DNA of 42,754 nucleotides from Verrucomicrobiaceae bacterium (GCA_027483175.1 JAIXVE010000187.1:1-42754), one strand, 5' to 3'; counted from the first letter of the stretch, positions 26,832 through 35,715 are shown. Numbers and translations are program-made. Notes: generated from the letters alone by a model not told the origin.

Positions 26832-26996
26832 GGGGTGGAGGGGGACCCCTACGGGGTCCTGTGTGATTTTGTGAGTTGCCGGGGGTACCGCGAGTGGCTC
26901 GCGGCACCCCCGGTTATTCATCGGTCGTCCCTACGGGACGCGGGTGAGGCGAGTATGGGAGGGGCGGACCGGTCGTCTCTACGGGGGCGCGGGGGC
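26832..26996 (+). repeat. REP-like palindromic unit, copy 2
   Basis: Same unit as at 26087. ACCCCTACGGGGT begins at 26845, the large palindrome spans 26879-26913 with loop TGG, and the small hairpin GTCCCTACGGGAC is at 26927-26939. The second small hairpin has decayed to GTCTCTACGGGGG (26975-26987). This copy is 87 bases upstream of the transposase start. A further unrelated hairpin ACCCAT-GCGGT-ATGGGT follows at 27003-27019. Confidence 0.88.
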
Positions 26997-27060
26997 GTAG
27001 GGACCCATGCGGTATGGGTGGGGGTCCGTGGGGGGGCGCGGTGGGTGGCGCGGAGTGGGC

Positions 27061-27247
27061 GGGGTGGAAGGGTGGACCCCTACGGGGTCCTGTCAGATTT
27101 TGTGAGTTGCCGGGGGTACCGCGAGTGGCTCGCGGCACCCCCGGTTATTAATCGGTCGTCCCTACGGGACGCGGGTGAGGCGAGTATGGGAGGGGCGGAC
27201 CGGTCGTCCTTACGGGACGCGGGGGTGGAGGGGGCCGATAGGTTTGG
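27061..27247 (+). repeat. REP-like palindromic unit, copy 3
   Basis: Same unit again: ACCCCTACGGGGT from 27076, large palindrome 27110-27144 with loop TGG, small hairpins GTCCCTACGGGAC (27158-27170) and GTCCTTACGGGAC (27206-27218). Its right end shares GGAGGGGGCCGA(G/T)AGGTTTGG with copy 1, giving the unit boundary. Together with copy 2 it fills the 550-base stretch between the transposase and the next gene (27297), where I find no coding sequence. Confidence 0.88.
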
Positions 27248-27296
27248 TTGGGTGTCCGATCGAGGGGCGCACCGGTTGGGTTTGTGAGCGGTGAGC

Positions 27297-30200
27297 TCAG
27301 GGGAGGAGGCGGACGCGGTAGAACCAGCGGGAGGCTGGTGGGCGGGAGGTGTCAGTGAATTCGGAGACGGGGCCGGAGGCGGTGACGGGCGGGTTGAGGT
27401 CGGACCATGCGGCTGGGTCGTCGAGGCGCTGGGCGCGTTGGACGCGGTAGGAGAGGCCTGGGGAGGATGCCCATGTGAGGGTGGCGTGGCCGGAGACTGG
27501 GTCGATGGAGATGTTCTGGATGGCGAGGGCGCTGGTGCCGTCGGCGGGGAGTGTGCCGGCGGCGAATTCAGCGGCATTGGATTGGCCGTCGCCGTCGGGG
27601 TCAGCGGATGGGGATTGGGCGAGGGTGGCGAAGTGGAGGATTTCCCATGCGTCGGGGAGCCCGTCGGCGTCGGCGTCGCCGGGGAGACTTTCGAGGACGG
27701 CGACGTCCTTGAGGAGGAAGAACTCGTTGGCGGAGTTGGAATTGGCGTCGGCGAGGATGCGGATGGAGAGGACGTCTGCGGGGACCGAGTAGACGAAGGT
27801 GAAGGTTCCGCGGGAGAATTCGGGGCCGGTGGCGAGGGCGATGTTGAATTCGTCGCTGGCGGCGGCGGCGGTGTATTCTGCGGTGGTGGGGGCGGTGAAG
27901 CCGTTGAGGGTGCCGTCGGCGGGGGATTTGTCGGCGGGGAGACCGGTGATGAGATTGACTCGTTCGGTGAGGCCGCCTTCGCGGGTCAGTTCGACTTCGA
28001 GCCGGAATGTGTCATTGGATTCGAAGCCGGAGGTGATGCTGTCTTCGAAGGCGCGGAGAGTGGCGAGGACGCTGACATTCTGGAAGCCTGCGGTGGGGAT
28101 GGGTGCGGATTCGAGGAGCCCTTCACCGGCGACGGCGACGCGGGCGAGATTGAAGAATGAGGTTAGGGAATCGACGGGGAATTCGGTATCGCCGGTGGCT
28201 GGGGCGGAGGCCTGACGCCAGACTGGGGCGACGGTGCCGGGGAGACTGTAGATGACGGAGGAGGAGCCGCCGAGACGGTTGCGGCCGATGGCGATGGGGA
28301 GGCCGGTTGGGGAGATGGGGATGGTGCGGCGGATGGAGGGGTCCGACTGGTCGATGATGACGATGGCGGCGGTGGAGACGGGGACGGAGAGAGTGGAGGC
28401 GGTTCCGTAGGGGCCGGTGCCGAGGAGAGAGTTAGCGGCGTCCGAGGAACGGGCTTCCCATGAGTTCCCGAGGGCGGTGCCTGCTGGGGTGATGGAGAAC
28501 GAGTAGAGGTCGTCGTCCGGGGAAGCTGCGTCGGTGCCGGGGAGCCGGGAGAAGCCGGTGGGAGCGAAGGTGGTGCTGAGGGCGGCGGCGGGGATGGTGA
28601 TGGAGACGTTTGTGAAGCAGGAAGGATTGCCTTGTTCCTCGACGCGGAAGGAGATGTTCTGGGGGACGCCGGCGGCGTCGGTGGCTGGGCGGGTGATGGT
28701 GAGAGCGCCGGCGGTGCCGAAGGTGGAGGTGACTTCCGAGCCTGGGCCGAAGCCGGAGGTGGTCCATTGGGGGGAGGAAGTGCCTGCGCCGTCGACCTTG
28801 AGGGTGAAGCTGAGGGCGTCGTTGGAGCGGATGTTGTCGCCTTTGTTATCGTAGAAGACGTCGGAGACGGCGGCGGTGACGAGGCAGGGACTGATGGTGG
28901 CGTCGTCGAACCAGATGGTTTCGTTAGTTGAGTCGGTGCCGCCCTGGATGACGAGTCTGGCGGCGGAAGCGCCGCTGGTGGTGATCTGGGTACCGCGGGA
29001 GACCCATTGGTCTTTGAAGGCGTCGAGGAGGGCTGGGCCGGAGAGGAGCGGGACGAGTTCTGCGGGAGGGGAAGGTTCTGCGAAGGTGACTCCGTCGGAG
29101 CTGAGTTCGATGAAGACGCGGAGATTGTCGAGGGTTTCGAAGCCGCTGGAGGCGTCGTTGGTGCGGACGCGGATGGAGGCACCGAGAGTGGCGAGGCCGG
29201 AGACGCTGACGGGTTCGGTGACGAAGCGGGAGGCTTCGGCGTCGCGGAGGCGGAGGACCTTCTGGGCGGTGCCGTCGAGGGTTTCGCTGACGACGCAGCC
29301 GCCGGAGAGGTCGGTGGTGCCGCGGAGGGTGGGGGAGACCATGAACCATGCGAGGTCCGACTGGCCGGAGTTGGGGGCGAAGTGGTGTTCGGCGACGGGG
29401 ATGACGGTGGCGGTGGTGCTGCCGTTGACCCATGGGACGTCGGTGAAGGAGATGCTGAGGCCTGCGGGAGGGAGAGGGCGAGGGTCGAGGTCGAGGAGGG
29501 TTAGGGCGAAGCCCATGTCCGAGCTGGTGTTGTTGGTCTGGTGGACGGAGACGGCGATGCGGTGGTTGCCGGCGGCGAGACGTCCGGTGAGACCGCCGAG
29601 GAAGACCATCTGGGTTTGTTTTTCGTTATCGAAGCCGGTGGGGGTGAAGGCGCGGCAGCCGGGGACTGGGACGGCGGCGCTGGCGGCGGGGATGGCTCCG
29701 GTGAGGTGGCTAGGGGCCTGGGGTCTCCAGCCGTTGTGAGCGGTGGAGGTGGTGAAGGAAGTGTTGGTGAGGGTGGCGGCGATGTGGACGGGGATGCCGG
29801 GGAGATTGTCGATGTAGATGTAGGCACCGTCGTCGGCGAGGATCTGGGCCCAGAGGTTGGAGGACTCGCGGGCGAGGTTGAAGGAAGTGCGGAAGTAGGC
29901 GGCGTTGTTGTTTGCGCCGGTGGCGGCGGTGTTGATGGAGGTGGCGGTGCCTGGGGCGAGGTCGATGCCGCCGAAGCCGAAGGGTGCGGGGCGGGAGAGG
30001 GAGAAGGCGAGGGCTGGGGTGCTGTTGTAGGAGGAAGTGTTGCCTGGGAGTTTCCATGTGGAGTCCCATGAGGCGTCGGTGGTGGGGTTTTCGCCGTTGA
30101 TGGGGTGGAGCCAGTCCCAGTTGGAGAAGAAGGGGAGGACGACGCGGCCGTTGCGTTCCATGGTGACGGTGAGGTCGAAGGGGGCGGCGGCGGTGGTGGA

Positions 30201-30665
30201 GTTGCCGGAGACCTGGATGCGGACGGGGGTGCCTGCGGTGACGGCGAAGAGATTGCCGGGGCGACCGATGCCGGGGGTGGCGGGTGGGCCGGCGGCGCCT
30301 GCGGAGGAAGTGGTGGAGCCGATGCGGGAGATGGAGGAGAGGGCTGTGCCGAGGTAGGCGTTAGCGTGCATGATGCCTGCGGCGGTGCCGGTTCCCTGAG
30401 CGACGAGGGAGATGGAGGCGAGGCCGGATGCGGCGGGTGTCCATGTGAACCAGACCGTGCGTGGTGCGGAGCCGGTGACGACGGCGTTCTGGAGGTGGGG
30501 TGAAGGTTCGCCGGCCTGGGAAGTGGCGTTGACGTTTGTGCCGGAGACGGTGCCGGGGGTGGGGATGACGGTGGCGCTGGCGAAGTTATCGTTAGCGGGG
30601 GCCTGGGCGAAGGCGGGGGTGGAGGAGAGGAGGGCTACCGAGGCGGCGGAGAGCAGAGCTTTCAT
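27297..30665 (-). CDS. Large exported multidomain protein with calcium-loop motif
   Basis: A 1122-residue exported protein, function unknown. Residues 1-20 are a signal peptide (ending PAFAQ). The mature start APANDNFASATVIP and SAPRTVWFTWTPAASG resemble the beta-sandwich repeat common in surface proteins of planctomycete-verrucomicrobial bacteria. About residues 170-330 show a ligand-binding jelly-roll pattern (YFRTSFNL, ADDGAYIYIDNLPG). The middle is a series of beta domains. Near residues 1000-1040 is LPGDADADGLPDAWE plus SPSADPDGDGQSNAAEF, a thrombospondin-3-like calcium motif, then a final Ig/Fn3-like domain ending FYRVRLLP. There is no PEP-CTERM tail, so export or attachment differs from the LamG protein. 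It may be an adhesin or carbohydrate-binding surface protein. It follows the intrinsic terminator at 30781-30829, so it has its own transcript. Confidence 0.8.
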   Translation of the reverse strand: MKALLSAASVALLSSTPAFAQAPANDNFASATVIPTPGTVSGTNVNATSQAGEPSPHLQNAVVTGSAPRTVWFTWTPAASGLASISLVAQGTGTAAGIMHANAYLGTALSSISRIGSTTSSAGAAGPPATPGIGRPGNLFAVTAGTPVRIQVSGNSTTAAAPFDLTVTMERNGRVVLPFFSNWDWLHPINGENPTTDASWDSTWKLPGNTSSYNSTPALAFSLSRPAPFGFGGIDLAPGTATSINTAATGANNNAAYFRTSFNLARESSNLWAQILADDGAYIYIDNLPGIPVHIAATLTNTSFTTSTAHNGWRPQAPSHLTGAIPAASAAVPVPGCRAFTPTGFDNEKQTQMVFLGGLTGRLAAGNHRIAVSVHQTNNTSSDMGFALTLLDLDPRPLPPAGLSISFTDVPWVNGSTTATVIPVAEHHFAPNSGQSDLAWFMVSPTLRGTTDLSGGCVVSETLDGTAQKVLRLRDAEASRFVTEPVSVSGLATLGASIRVRTNDASSGFETLDNLRVFIELSSDGVTFAEPSPPAELVPLLSGPALLDAFKDQWVSRGTQITTSGASAARLVIQGGTDSTNETIWFDDATISPCLVTAAVSDVFYDNKGDNIRSNDALSFTLKVDGAGTSSPQWTTSGFGPGSEVTSTFGTAGALTITRPATDAAGVPQNISFRVEEQGNPSCFTNVSITIPAAALSTTFAPTGFSRLPGTDAASPDDDLYSFSITPAGTALGNSWEARSSDAANSLLGTGPYGTASTLSVPVSTAAIVIIDQSDPSIRRTIPISPTGLPIAIGRNRLGGSSSVIYSLPGTVAPVWRQASAPATGDTEFPVDSLTSFFNLARVAVAGEGLLESAPIPTAGFQNVSVLATLRAFEDSITSGFESNDTFRLEVELTREGGLTERVNLITGLPADKSPADGTLNGFTAPTTAEYTAAAASDEFNIALATGPEFSRGTFTFVYSVPADVLSIRILADANSNSANEFFLLKDVAVLESLPGDADADGLPDAWEILHFATLAQSPSADPDGDGQSNAAEFAAGTLPADGTSALAIQNISIDPVSGHATLTWASSPGLSYRVQRAQRLDDPAAWSDLNPPVTASGPVSEFTDTSRPPASRWFYRVRLLP

Positions 30666-30780
30666 GGTGCTGGGGAGGGGGAGGAGAGTGAGGGGGATTG
30701 GGGGAAATGTCCGGCAGAAATGGCGTGGGGCAACCGGAACGGTGGAGCCGCGCGGAGGGATGGGATAGGTTGGGGATGGG

Positions 30781-30829
30781 TTAAAAAAGAAACGCCCGGT
30801 CGGCGCGGGTGAGGCGCGGACCGGGCGTT
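30781..30829 (-). terminator. Intrinsic terminator of the sugar isomerase-like gene
   Basis: On the minus strand AACGCCCGGT (30829-30820) pairs with ACCGGGCGTT (30800-30791), a 10-base perfect stem, and is followed by TCTTTTTTAA (30790-30781). It lies about 20 bases after the stop at 30849. This is the clearest Rho-independent terminator in the window. Confidence 0.88.
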
Positions 30830-30848
30830 CGGGAGAGTGGTGGCTGGG

Positions 30849-31712
30849 TTAGCCGACGATGGGGGCGAGGTTTTCCTTGCACCACTGACCGTTCTGGATG
30901 GTGACGCCGTCCGGGTCGTCGACGGCGACGTGGGCTTCATCTTCGCAGATGATCCAGCCGGAGTAGTTGCGGAGGACGAGCCACTCGGTGATTTTGTGGA
31001 AGTCGAGTTTTCCGGTGCCCATCTGGGCCCATGGTTCCGGGCCGTTGCCGGAGAAGTCCTTGTAGTGGATGTGGTTGACGAGGTGGGCCCACTTATTGAG
31101 GGTGGCGATGACGTCCATGCCGCCGCGGATGATGTGGCCGACGTCCGGGGTCCAGCCGGTGACTTTGGGGTCGAGGCTGCTGAGGACGACGTCGTAGTCT
31201 TCCTGGGTGCGGACGATGGAGGCGGGAGGGCTGTTGGGGTGATAGGAGCACTTGAGGCCCTGATCGGCGGCGCGTTTGGAGACGTTGTTGACGTTGCGGG
31301 CGACGTTGAGGCGGCGGCGCTGGAGGTCTTTGGAGCGGCCGCTGGGGAGGGTGACGGTGCCGAGCATGGCACCTGGGAAGTGCTTGAGGAGATTGATGGT
31401 GAAGTCTGCGGCGGCGCGTTCGTTGGGGGCTTCTTCTTCGCCGTCCCATGCGCAGACGAGGGCGAGGCCTGCGAGTTTCATGTTGTGGGCGTCGAGGGCG
31501 TCCTTGAGGCGGATGGGGTCGCAGAAGTCGCCGAGCCAGTATTTGCCGCAGCCGAGGGCGCTTTCTGAGATTTCGAGGACCATGGGCTCGATGCCGGTGA
31601 AGCCGGCCTGAGCGGCGACCTTGATCATGTGGTCGAGCTTATTGTCGTAGCCCTTGCCGGTGCCCTGCATGAACCATGTGTAGACTTCGGAGCCGAACTG
31701 GATGTTTCCCAT
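30849..31712 (-). CDS. Sugar phosphate isomerase/epimerase-like protein (xylose isomerase-type TIM barrel)
   Basis: A 287-residue cytoplasmic TIM-barrel protein of the AP_endonuc_2 superfamily. Candidate metal ligands appear at barrel-strand ends: FTGIEPMVLE near residues 35-44, CSYHPNSPP, GWTPDVGHIIRGG, NHIHYKDFSG and WIICEDEAH. Members interconvert sugars or inositols (IolE/IolH, Hyi and others), but the substrate cannot be read from sequence. The start MGNIQFGSEVYTWFMQGTGK at 31712 fits homologues, which usually begin just before such a strand. Upstream ATGs at 31763 and 31811 would add a less plausible N-terminus. It ends in a strong terminator. Confidence 0.78.
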   Translation of the reverse strand: MGNIQFGSEVYTWFMQGTGKGYDNKLDHMIKVAAQAGFTGIEPMVLEISESALGCGKYWLGDFCDPIRLKDALDAHNMKLAGLALVCAWDGEEEAPNERAAADFTINLLKHFPGAMLGTVTLPSGRSKDLQRRRLNVARNVNNVSKRAADQGLKCSYHPNSPPASIVRTQEDYDVVLSSLDPKVTGWTPDVGHIIRGGMDVIATLNKWAHLVNHIHYKDFSGNGPEPWAQMGTGKLDFHKITEWLVLRNYSGWIICEDEAHVAVDDPDGVTIQNGQWCKENLAPIVG

Positions 31713-31848
31713 GGGGTAGTGGAGTTGAGTGGGGTGGATGATGAGGGGATGGAAGGCATCCATGAAGGGGGATGCCGAGGAGGGTTTAGCGTCGGGAGCG
31801 TGGCGCGACAAGTCTGGAAATTGACCGTGGGCGCGGCGGTGGGGCGTG

Positions 31849-32478
31849 TCAGAGGTTGGCGAGTTCGGGCATTTCGTCGATGAGGGCCTTCCAATTGACG
31901 GGGGTGCCTGGGTTGGCTGGGGAGATGAGGATGAGGACTGGGGCTGGGCCGCCTTGTCCGAAGGAGAGACGGCGAGCGGCGGACTGGAGCCAGACCTTGG
32001 CGGGGGAGTCGTGGCGGGATTGGCCGTTGGAGAACCAGAAGACGGCTTCTGAGGAGAGGGAATCTTTTTTGAGTTCGAGGCGGCAGGCGTTGCCGCCGGG
32101 GATGGGGAAGGAGTGGCGAGCGGTGGTGAGCCAGCCTGAGCCGCGGAGGCAGTATTCGGGGTCGTGCATGGCGTGGCGGTTTCTGGTGCCGTCGATGATG
32201 GAGATGAGGACGCGCTGGGTGGGGGTCTGGCAGAGCCGTTTGATGCAGCGGGCTTCGCCGATGACGGGGATTTCTGCGGCGTCGAGGGGGACCTCGCGGG
32301 AGGCGTAGCGAGTGCCTTTGAGGGGGAAGGCGTTGAGTCTGGCGGAGGCGTCGGTGAGGGGGATGAAGGAGGCGGCGGCCATGATAAGGGCCGTGAGGGC
32401 GACGCCGGAGAGGAGGATTCTGCGGGAGGAGGATGGGGTGGCGGCGGGGGCCTTGGCTTGGGGATCTGGAGCGGTCAT
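31849..32478 (-). CDS. EpsI-like exosortase-associated protein (DUF3485 type)
   Basis: A 209-residue protein with one N-terminal membrane helix (about 20-40, ILLSGVALTALIMAAASF) and a periplasmic domain. The YASREVPLDA and HDPEYCLRGSGW stretches (C110) correspond to the conserved region of EpsI/DUF3485 proteins, which accompany or are fused to exosortases in exopolysaccharide loci. The start ATG at 32478 overlaps the stop of the 162-residue membrane gene (ATGA), and this is the last gene of the run. The family assignment is based on motif shape and gene context; the exact activity is unknown in the family. Confidence 0.75.
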   Translation of the reverse strand: MTAPDPQAKAPAATPSSSRRILLSGVALTALIMAAASFIPLTDASARLNAFPLKGTRYASREVPLDAAEIPVIGEARCIKRLCQTPTQRVLISIIDGTRNRHAMHDPEYCLRGSGWLTTARHSFPIPGGNACRLELKKDSLSSEAVFWFSNGQSRHDSPAKVWLQSAARRLSFGQGGPAPVLILISPANPGTPVNWKALIDEMPELANL

Positions 32479-32963
32479 GCGAGTGAGCTGGGCGTGGGCG
32501 GCTTTACTGGGGGAGGGAGGAAGAGGGCAAGAGCGCCGAGGGAGGCGAGGGCGAGGCGGATGGCGGTGGCGGCGGGCCATGTGGCGGTGAACCAGCCGGA
32601 GGCGGGCATCCATGCGAAGGCGGCGATGAGCCAGAGGGCGAGGCGGAGGTTTGGGGCGTGGCAGAGTGCGGCGAGGGCGAGGGCGAGGGCGGTGTGGGCG
32701 AGGGCGTGGATGGAGAGGAGGGCGCTGGCGGCGAGGGAGAGGAGGGCGAGGGCGACGAGCGAGGAGGAACGGGTTGGGTGGCTGGCTGGGAATTTGAGAC
32801 GATTGGAGAGGTGGAGGATGAGGGGGGCGAGCCAGATGAGGAAGGAGAGTGGGGAGAAGCGATCGAGCGGGGCGTGGAGGAAGGCGTCCGAGAGGGAGGG
32901 AGCGGCGGCGAGGGTGGCGAGCGCGAGGGTGAGGCCCGCCGGGCTGGTGAGGGCGCGGATCAT
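32475..32963 (-). CDS. 162-residue polytopic membrane protein of the exosortase unit
   Basis: Almost entirely hydrophobic, with about five possible membrane helices (for example SPLSFLIWLAPLILHLSNRL, SSLVALALLSLAASALLSIH and ALALALAALC) and a proline-rich end. I do not recognise a family. The start is set at 32963 because that ATG overlaps the exosortase stop by four bases (ATGA), as at the other junctions of this run; the longer frame beginning MGLTNPSHHHHHH is antisense-like spill-over inside the exosortase gene. The stop overlaps the EpsI-like start in the same way. Tight coupling on both sides argues for a partner of the exosortase or EpsI protein in the inner membrane. Confidence 0.7.
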   Translation of the reverse strand: MIRALTSPAGLTLALATLAAAPSLSDAFLHAPLDRFSPLSFLIWLAPLILHLSNRLKFPASHPTRSSSLVALALLSLAASALLSIHALAHTALALALAALCHAPNLRLALWLIAAFAWMPASGWFTATWPAATAIRLALASLGALALFLPPPVKPPTPSSLA

Positions 32964-33787
32964 GGTGGCGGGGCGGAGTGTGAGGTGGTGGTGGTGATGG
33001 TGCGATGGGTTGGTGAGGCCCATGAGCGGAAGAGGGCGAGGCAGGCGGCGAAGATGGCGGCGAGGACGGCCCAGCCGGAGACATTGTGGAACCAGCCTGA
33101 GGCGAAGGCGTGGCCGGAGCTGAGGGTGACGGCGGAGAGGAGGAGGACGCGGAGCGTGTTACCGAGCCATGCGGCGGCGGCGAGGATGGGGAGGGCGAGC
33201 CAGAAGCGGCGGGAGCGGCCGAGTTCGAGGAGGGCGGCGGCGGTGCCTGCGAGGAGCATGGCCTGGAGCGAGCCGAGGCCAGCGCAGGCGGCTTCGACGG
33301 AGAGCGGTTCGCCCTGGATGGAGAGTTGGGTGCCTTCGCGGGTGAGATCGAAGCCAGCGGCGGAGAAGGCGAGTTCGGAGATCCATGCGGCGGAGAGCCG
33401 GAAGTACCAGCCGAGGCCGCCAGCGCCGACGAGCCATGGGAAGCCGAGGAGCGGGAGGATGAGGAGCCGCTTTGGGGGGATGGAGGAGAGACTGTGGAGG
33501 AGGCCGGAGGCGGCAACGGCGAGAACCCAGCCGAGACCGCTGAGGAACGGGAGGCTGAGTGATTCACCGAGGGCGACGGCGGCGATGGCGGCGCCGAGAG
33601 TGGGCCACGAGCAGGGATGGCGGCGATTGAGCGACCATGGCTGGCCGAGATGCCATGCGAGGGGGAAGGCGATGAGGAGCGGGGCGGCGTCGGCGAGGGA
33701 CATGTCGCCCTGCTGGACTGCGCGCCACCAGAGCACGGCACCTGAGGTGACGAGCGCGCTGGCGGCGATGGCGTCCCGGCCGTTCAT
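32960..33787 (-). CDS. Exosortase (archaeosortase/exosortase family transpeptidase)
   Basis: A 275-residue inner-membrane protein with about eight hydrophobic segments. The catalytic triad of the family is visible: C168 in EAACAGLGSLQAMLL, R213 in LGNTLRVLLLSA, and H234 in SGWFHNVSGW. Exosortases cut PEP-CTERM proteins near the PEP motif and join them to an acceptor, usually alongside exopolysaccharide genes. Two PEP-CTERM proteins are in this window, one of them (35712-36698) in the same run of overlapping genes. The start ATG at 33787 overlaps the TPR gene stop (ATGA). The subtype cannot be decided by eye. The C-terminal tail is Thr/His-rich. Confidence 0.9.
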   Translation of the reverse strand: MNGRDAIAASALVTSGAVLWWRAVQQGDMSLADAAPLLIAFPLAWHLGQPWSLNRRHPCSWPTLGAAIAAVALGESLSLPFLSGLGWVLAVAASGLLHSLSSIPPKRLLILPLLGFPWLVGAGGLGWYFRLSAAWISELAFSAAGFDLTREGTQLSIQGEPLSVEAACAGLGSLQAMLLAGTAAALLELGRSRRFWLALPILAAAAWLGNTLRVLLLSAVTLSSGHAFASGWFHNVSGWAVLAAIFAACLALFRSWASPTHRTITTTTSHSAPPP

Positions 33788-35715
33788 TTAGGGGGCGTGG
33801 CGGGGAGATGGAGTTGGTTGGCGCGGGACTGCATGACGTCTGGGAGCAGTTCGCGGAGGTCCATGGAGGCTTCCTTGGAGGCGTCGTGGTTGCCGGATTT
33901 GACGGCTTCGCGGAGGACCCATGTGGCTCCTTCCGGGGAACCGGCGGCGGCGGCTTCCTTGTAGAGGGCGGAGGCTTCGGCGGATTTACCGGTGGCGAGG
34001 GCGAGTTTGGCGGCGATTTCCTTGCCGGGGAGGGAATCTGCGAAGCCTGGGGAAGAGGCGAGTGTGGCGGCGGCGGTGGGGAAGTCCTGTTTTTCGAGGG
34101 AGGCGAGGCAGAGGAGCCATGCGGCGCGGCGGCCGGCGTCGGAGTTGTCGGTGGCGGTGGTTGCGAGGCGTTTGAGGCCTTCGGGGATTTTGCCGCTGGC
34201 GATGAGGCATTCTGCGGCGAGGCCGTTGAGGAGAGGGGAGGAGGCGTTGGCGAGGAGCGTGGCGGCGGCGGCGGGGCCCCGGTTGAGCCGGTGGCACATG
34301 GCGACGGTGTAGGTCATGTCGTCGGGCACCCCTTCCAAGGAGTCCCATGGGTGGAGGCGGAGGGCGGCTTCGCGCCAGCCGCCGACGGCGAAGGTGAGGG
34401 CGATGGCTGCGGGGTGGCGAGCGACGGCGAGGACGGCGGGGTTGTCGGTGGAGGAGGAGGCGCGAGCGGCGGCGGTGAGGTTTCTGAGTTGTTCGAACCA
34501 TGCGGGGCTGGAGCTGCCGCGTGGGAGCGGGGGCCAGACGATGTTTTCGAGGGAGCGTTCGGCGCGGAGGGCGAGGACGGTGCGGAGGGCGGCGGAGAGT
34601 TCCGGGGCGATATTGGCGGCCATGGCTGGCTGGGCCGCGAGGGAGGTGGAAGCGTCCGATTCGTTGCCAGACTGGAAGAGGTCGAGGAGGTTGAGCCACC
34701 AGACCTCGCCGTGCATGCGGAGGGCGTCGGTGTGGGTGGCGTCGGTGGAGGCGATCCAGTGGCCTGGGGGGGCGAGTTCCATGGCGTCGAGAGCGACGCT
34801 CCATGCGCCTCCTTTATTCTGCCAGTGGATGGGGGAACCGGAGGCGAGGGTGGGGTTGACGACCCGGGCCCAGAAGCGGCCTTTGACTTCCATGAATCCT
34901 GCGGAGCGGTCTTCGGTGACGTCGAGCCATGTGGGGATGGCGTGGTCGAAGTCTCCGCAGCGGATATAGAATTGGGCGAGCTGGTCTCTGCGGAGGGAGT
35001 TGTCTGGTTCTGCGACGAGAGCGGCGACGTATTCGACGCGGGCTTCGGGCCAGCGGCCGAGGGCTTCCATGATCTGGCCGCGGAAGGAGCGGACGTCGGC
35101 GTTTTTGGGGTCGAGGGAGTAGGCGTTTTCGAGTTCCTGCCATGCGGCGGTCATGTCGTCGGGTGCCTTGAGGATGGCGAGGCGCATGAGCCGCTGGGCT
35201 TCATCGGCTGGGCTCCAGCCTTTGGCGGCGTCGAGGAGGATGCGGGCGTCGGGGCCTTTGGCGTTGGCGATGAGGCCATCGACTTCAGCGAGCGTCCATG
35301 CGGCTGGCTGGGCAGATTTGCCGCGCCATGCTGCGACGAGGGAGGCGGCGGGTTCTGAGGCGCCGCGGACGGAGAGGGCGCGATGGACGAGGAGGGCGGC
35401 GGGTTCGTGAGCGATGATGCGGTCAGGTTCGCGTTCCCAGATGGCGAGGAGCCTTGGTGTCTGCATCGCCTTGGTGGCGGCGGCGACCTCGAGGTCCTGG
35501 GCGGTTTTGGAGGCGCGGGTGGCTGGGCCGGCGCGGTCGAGGGCGGCGATGGCTTCCGCTGGTTTGCCCTGTTCGAGGGCGGTGCGAGCTTCGTCGAGGG
35601 CGATGGAGGCGCTGCGCTGCATGGCGGTGGAGCGCCACCATTTGAATGCGCCGAAGGAGGAGGCACCGATCGCGAGAGCGAGGGCAAACCAGAGCGGAAG
35701 TCGCCGGATTTTCAT
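33784..35715 (-). CDS. TPR-type membrane-anchored protein of the exosortase unit
   Basis: A 643-residue protein with an N-terminal membrane anchor or signal (LWFALALAIGASSFGAFKWW, about residues 8-27) and helical repeats throughout, several with TPR character: SASIALDEARTALEQGKPAE, AYSLDPKNADVRSFRGQIME, RWPEARVEYVAALVAEPDN and ASALYKEAAAAGSPEGATW. Such proteins act as scaffolds; TPR proteins (for example PrsT-like) are common next to exosortase genes. It overlaps the upstream PEP-CTERM gene and the downstream exosortase gene by 4 bases each, so all three are likely translated in fixed ratio. No catalytic motif is visible. Confidence 0.8.
   Translation of the reverse strand: MKIRRLPLWFALALAIGASSFGAFKWWRSTAMQRSASIALDEARTALEQGKPAEAIAALDRAGPATRASKTAQDLEVAAATKAMQTPRLLAIWEREPDRIIAHEPAALLVHRALSVRGASEPAASLVAAWRGKSAQPAAWTLAEVDGLIANAKGPDARILLDAAKGWSPADEAQRLMRLAILKAPDDMTAAWQELENAYSLDPKNADVRSFRGQIMEALGRWPEARVEYVAALVAEPDNSLRRDQLAQFYIRCGDFDHAIPTWLDVTEDRSAGFMEVKGRFWARVVNPTLASGSPIHWQNKGGAWSVALDAMELAPPGHWIASTDATHTDALRMHGEVWWLNLLDLFQSGNESDASTSLAAQPAMAANIAPELSAALRTVLALRAERSLENIVWPPLPRGSSSPAWFEQLRNLTAAARASSSTDNPAVLAVARHPAAIALTFAVGGWREAALRLHPWDSLEGVPDDMTYTVAMCHRLNRGPAAAATLLANASSPLLNGLAAECLIASGKIPEGLKRLATTATDNSDAGRRAAWLLCLASLEKQDFPTAAATLASSPGFADSLPGKEIAAKLALATGKSAEASALYKEAAAAGSPEGATWVLREAVKSGNHDASKEASMDLRELLPDVMQSRANQLHLPATPPK

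Noticed and set aside
26914-27138. Small minus-strand frames beginning MPRATRGTPGNSQN in each repeat copy
   Set aside because: They are translations of the palindromic repeat itself, recur with every copy and have no independent coding signal. The same segment prefixed to the transposase is also not its start.
26087-27247. CRISPR array
   Set aside because: Units are long, palindromic and only three, with a transposase gene between them, no regular spacers and no cas genes.
32964-33023. Start of the 162-aa membrane gene with a six-histidine stretch
   Set aside because: This upstream extension lies wholly within the exosortase gene; the ATGA overlap at 32960-32963 gives a start consistent with the other junctions.
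31849-33741. 630-codon open frame on the minus strand
   Set aside because: Real protein (EpsI-like) starts at 32478; the upstream part is a shadow of the exosortase and 162-aa genes.
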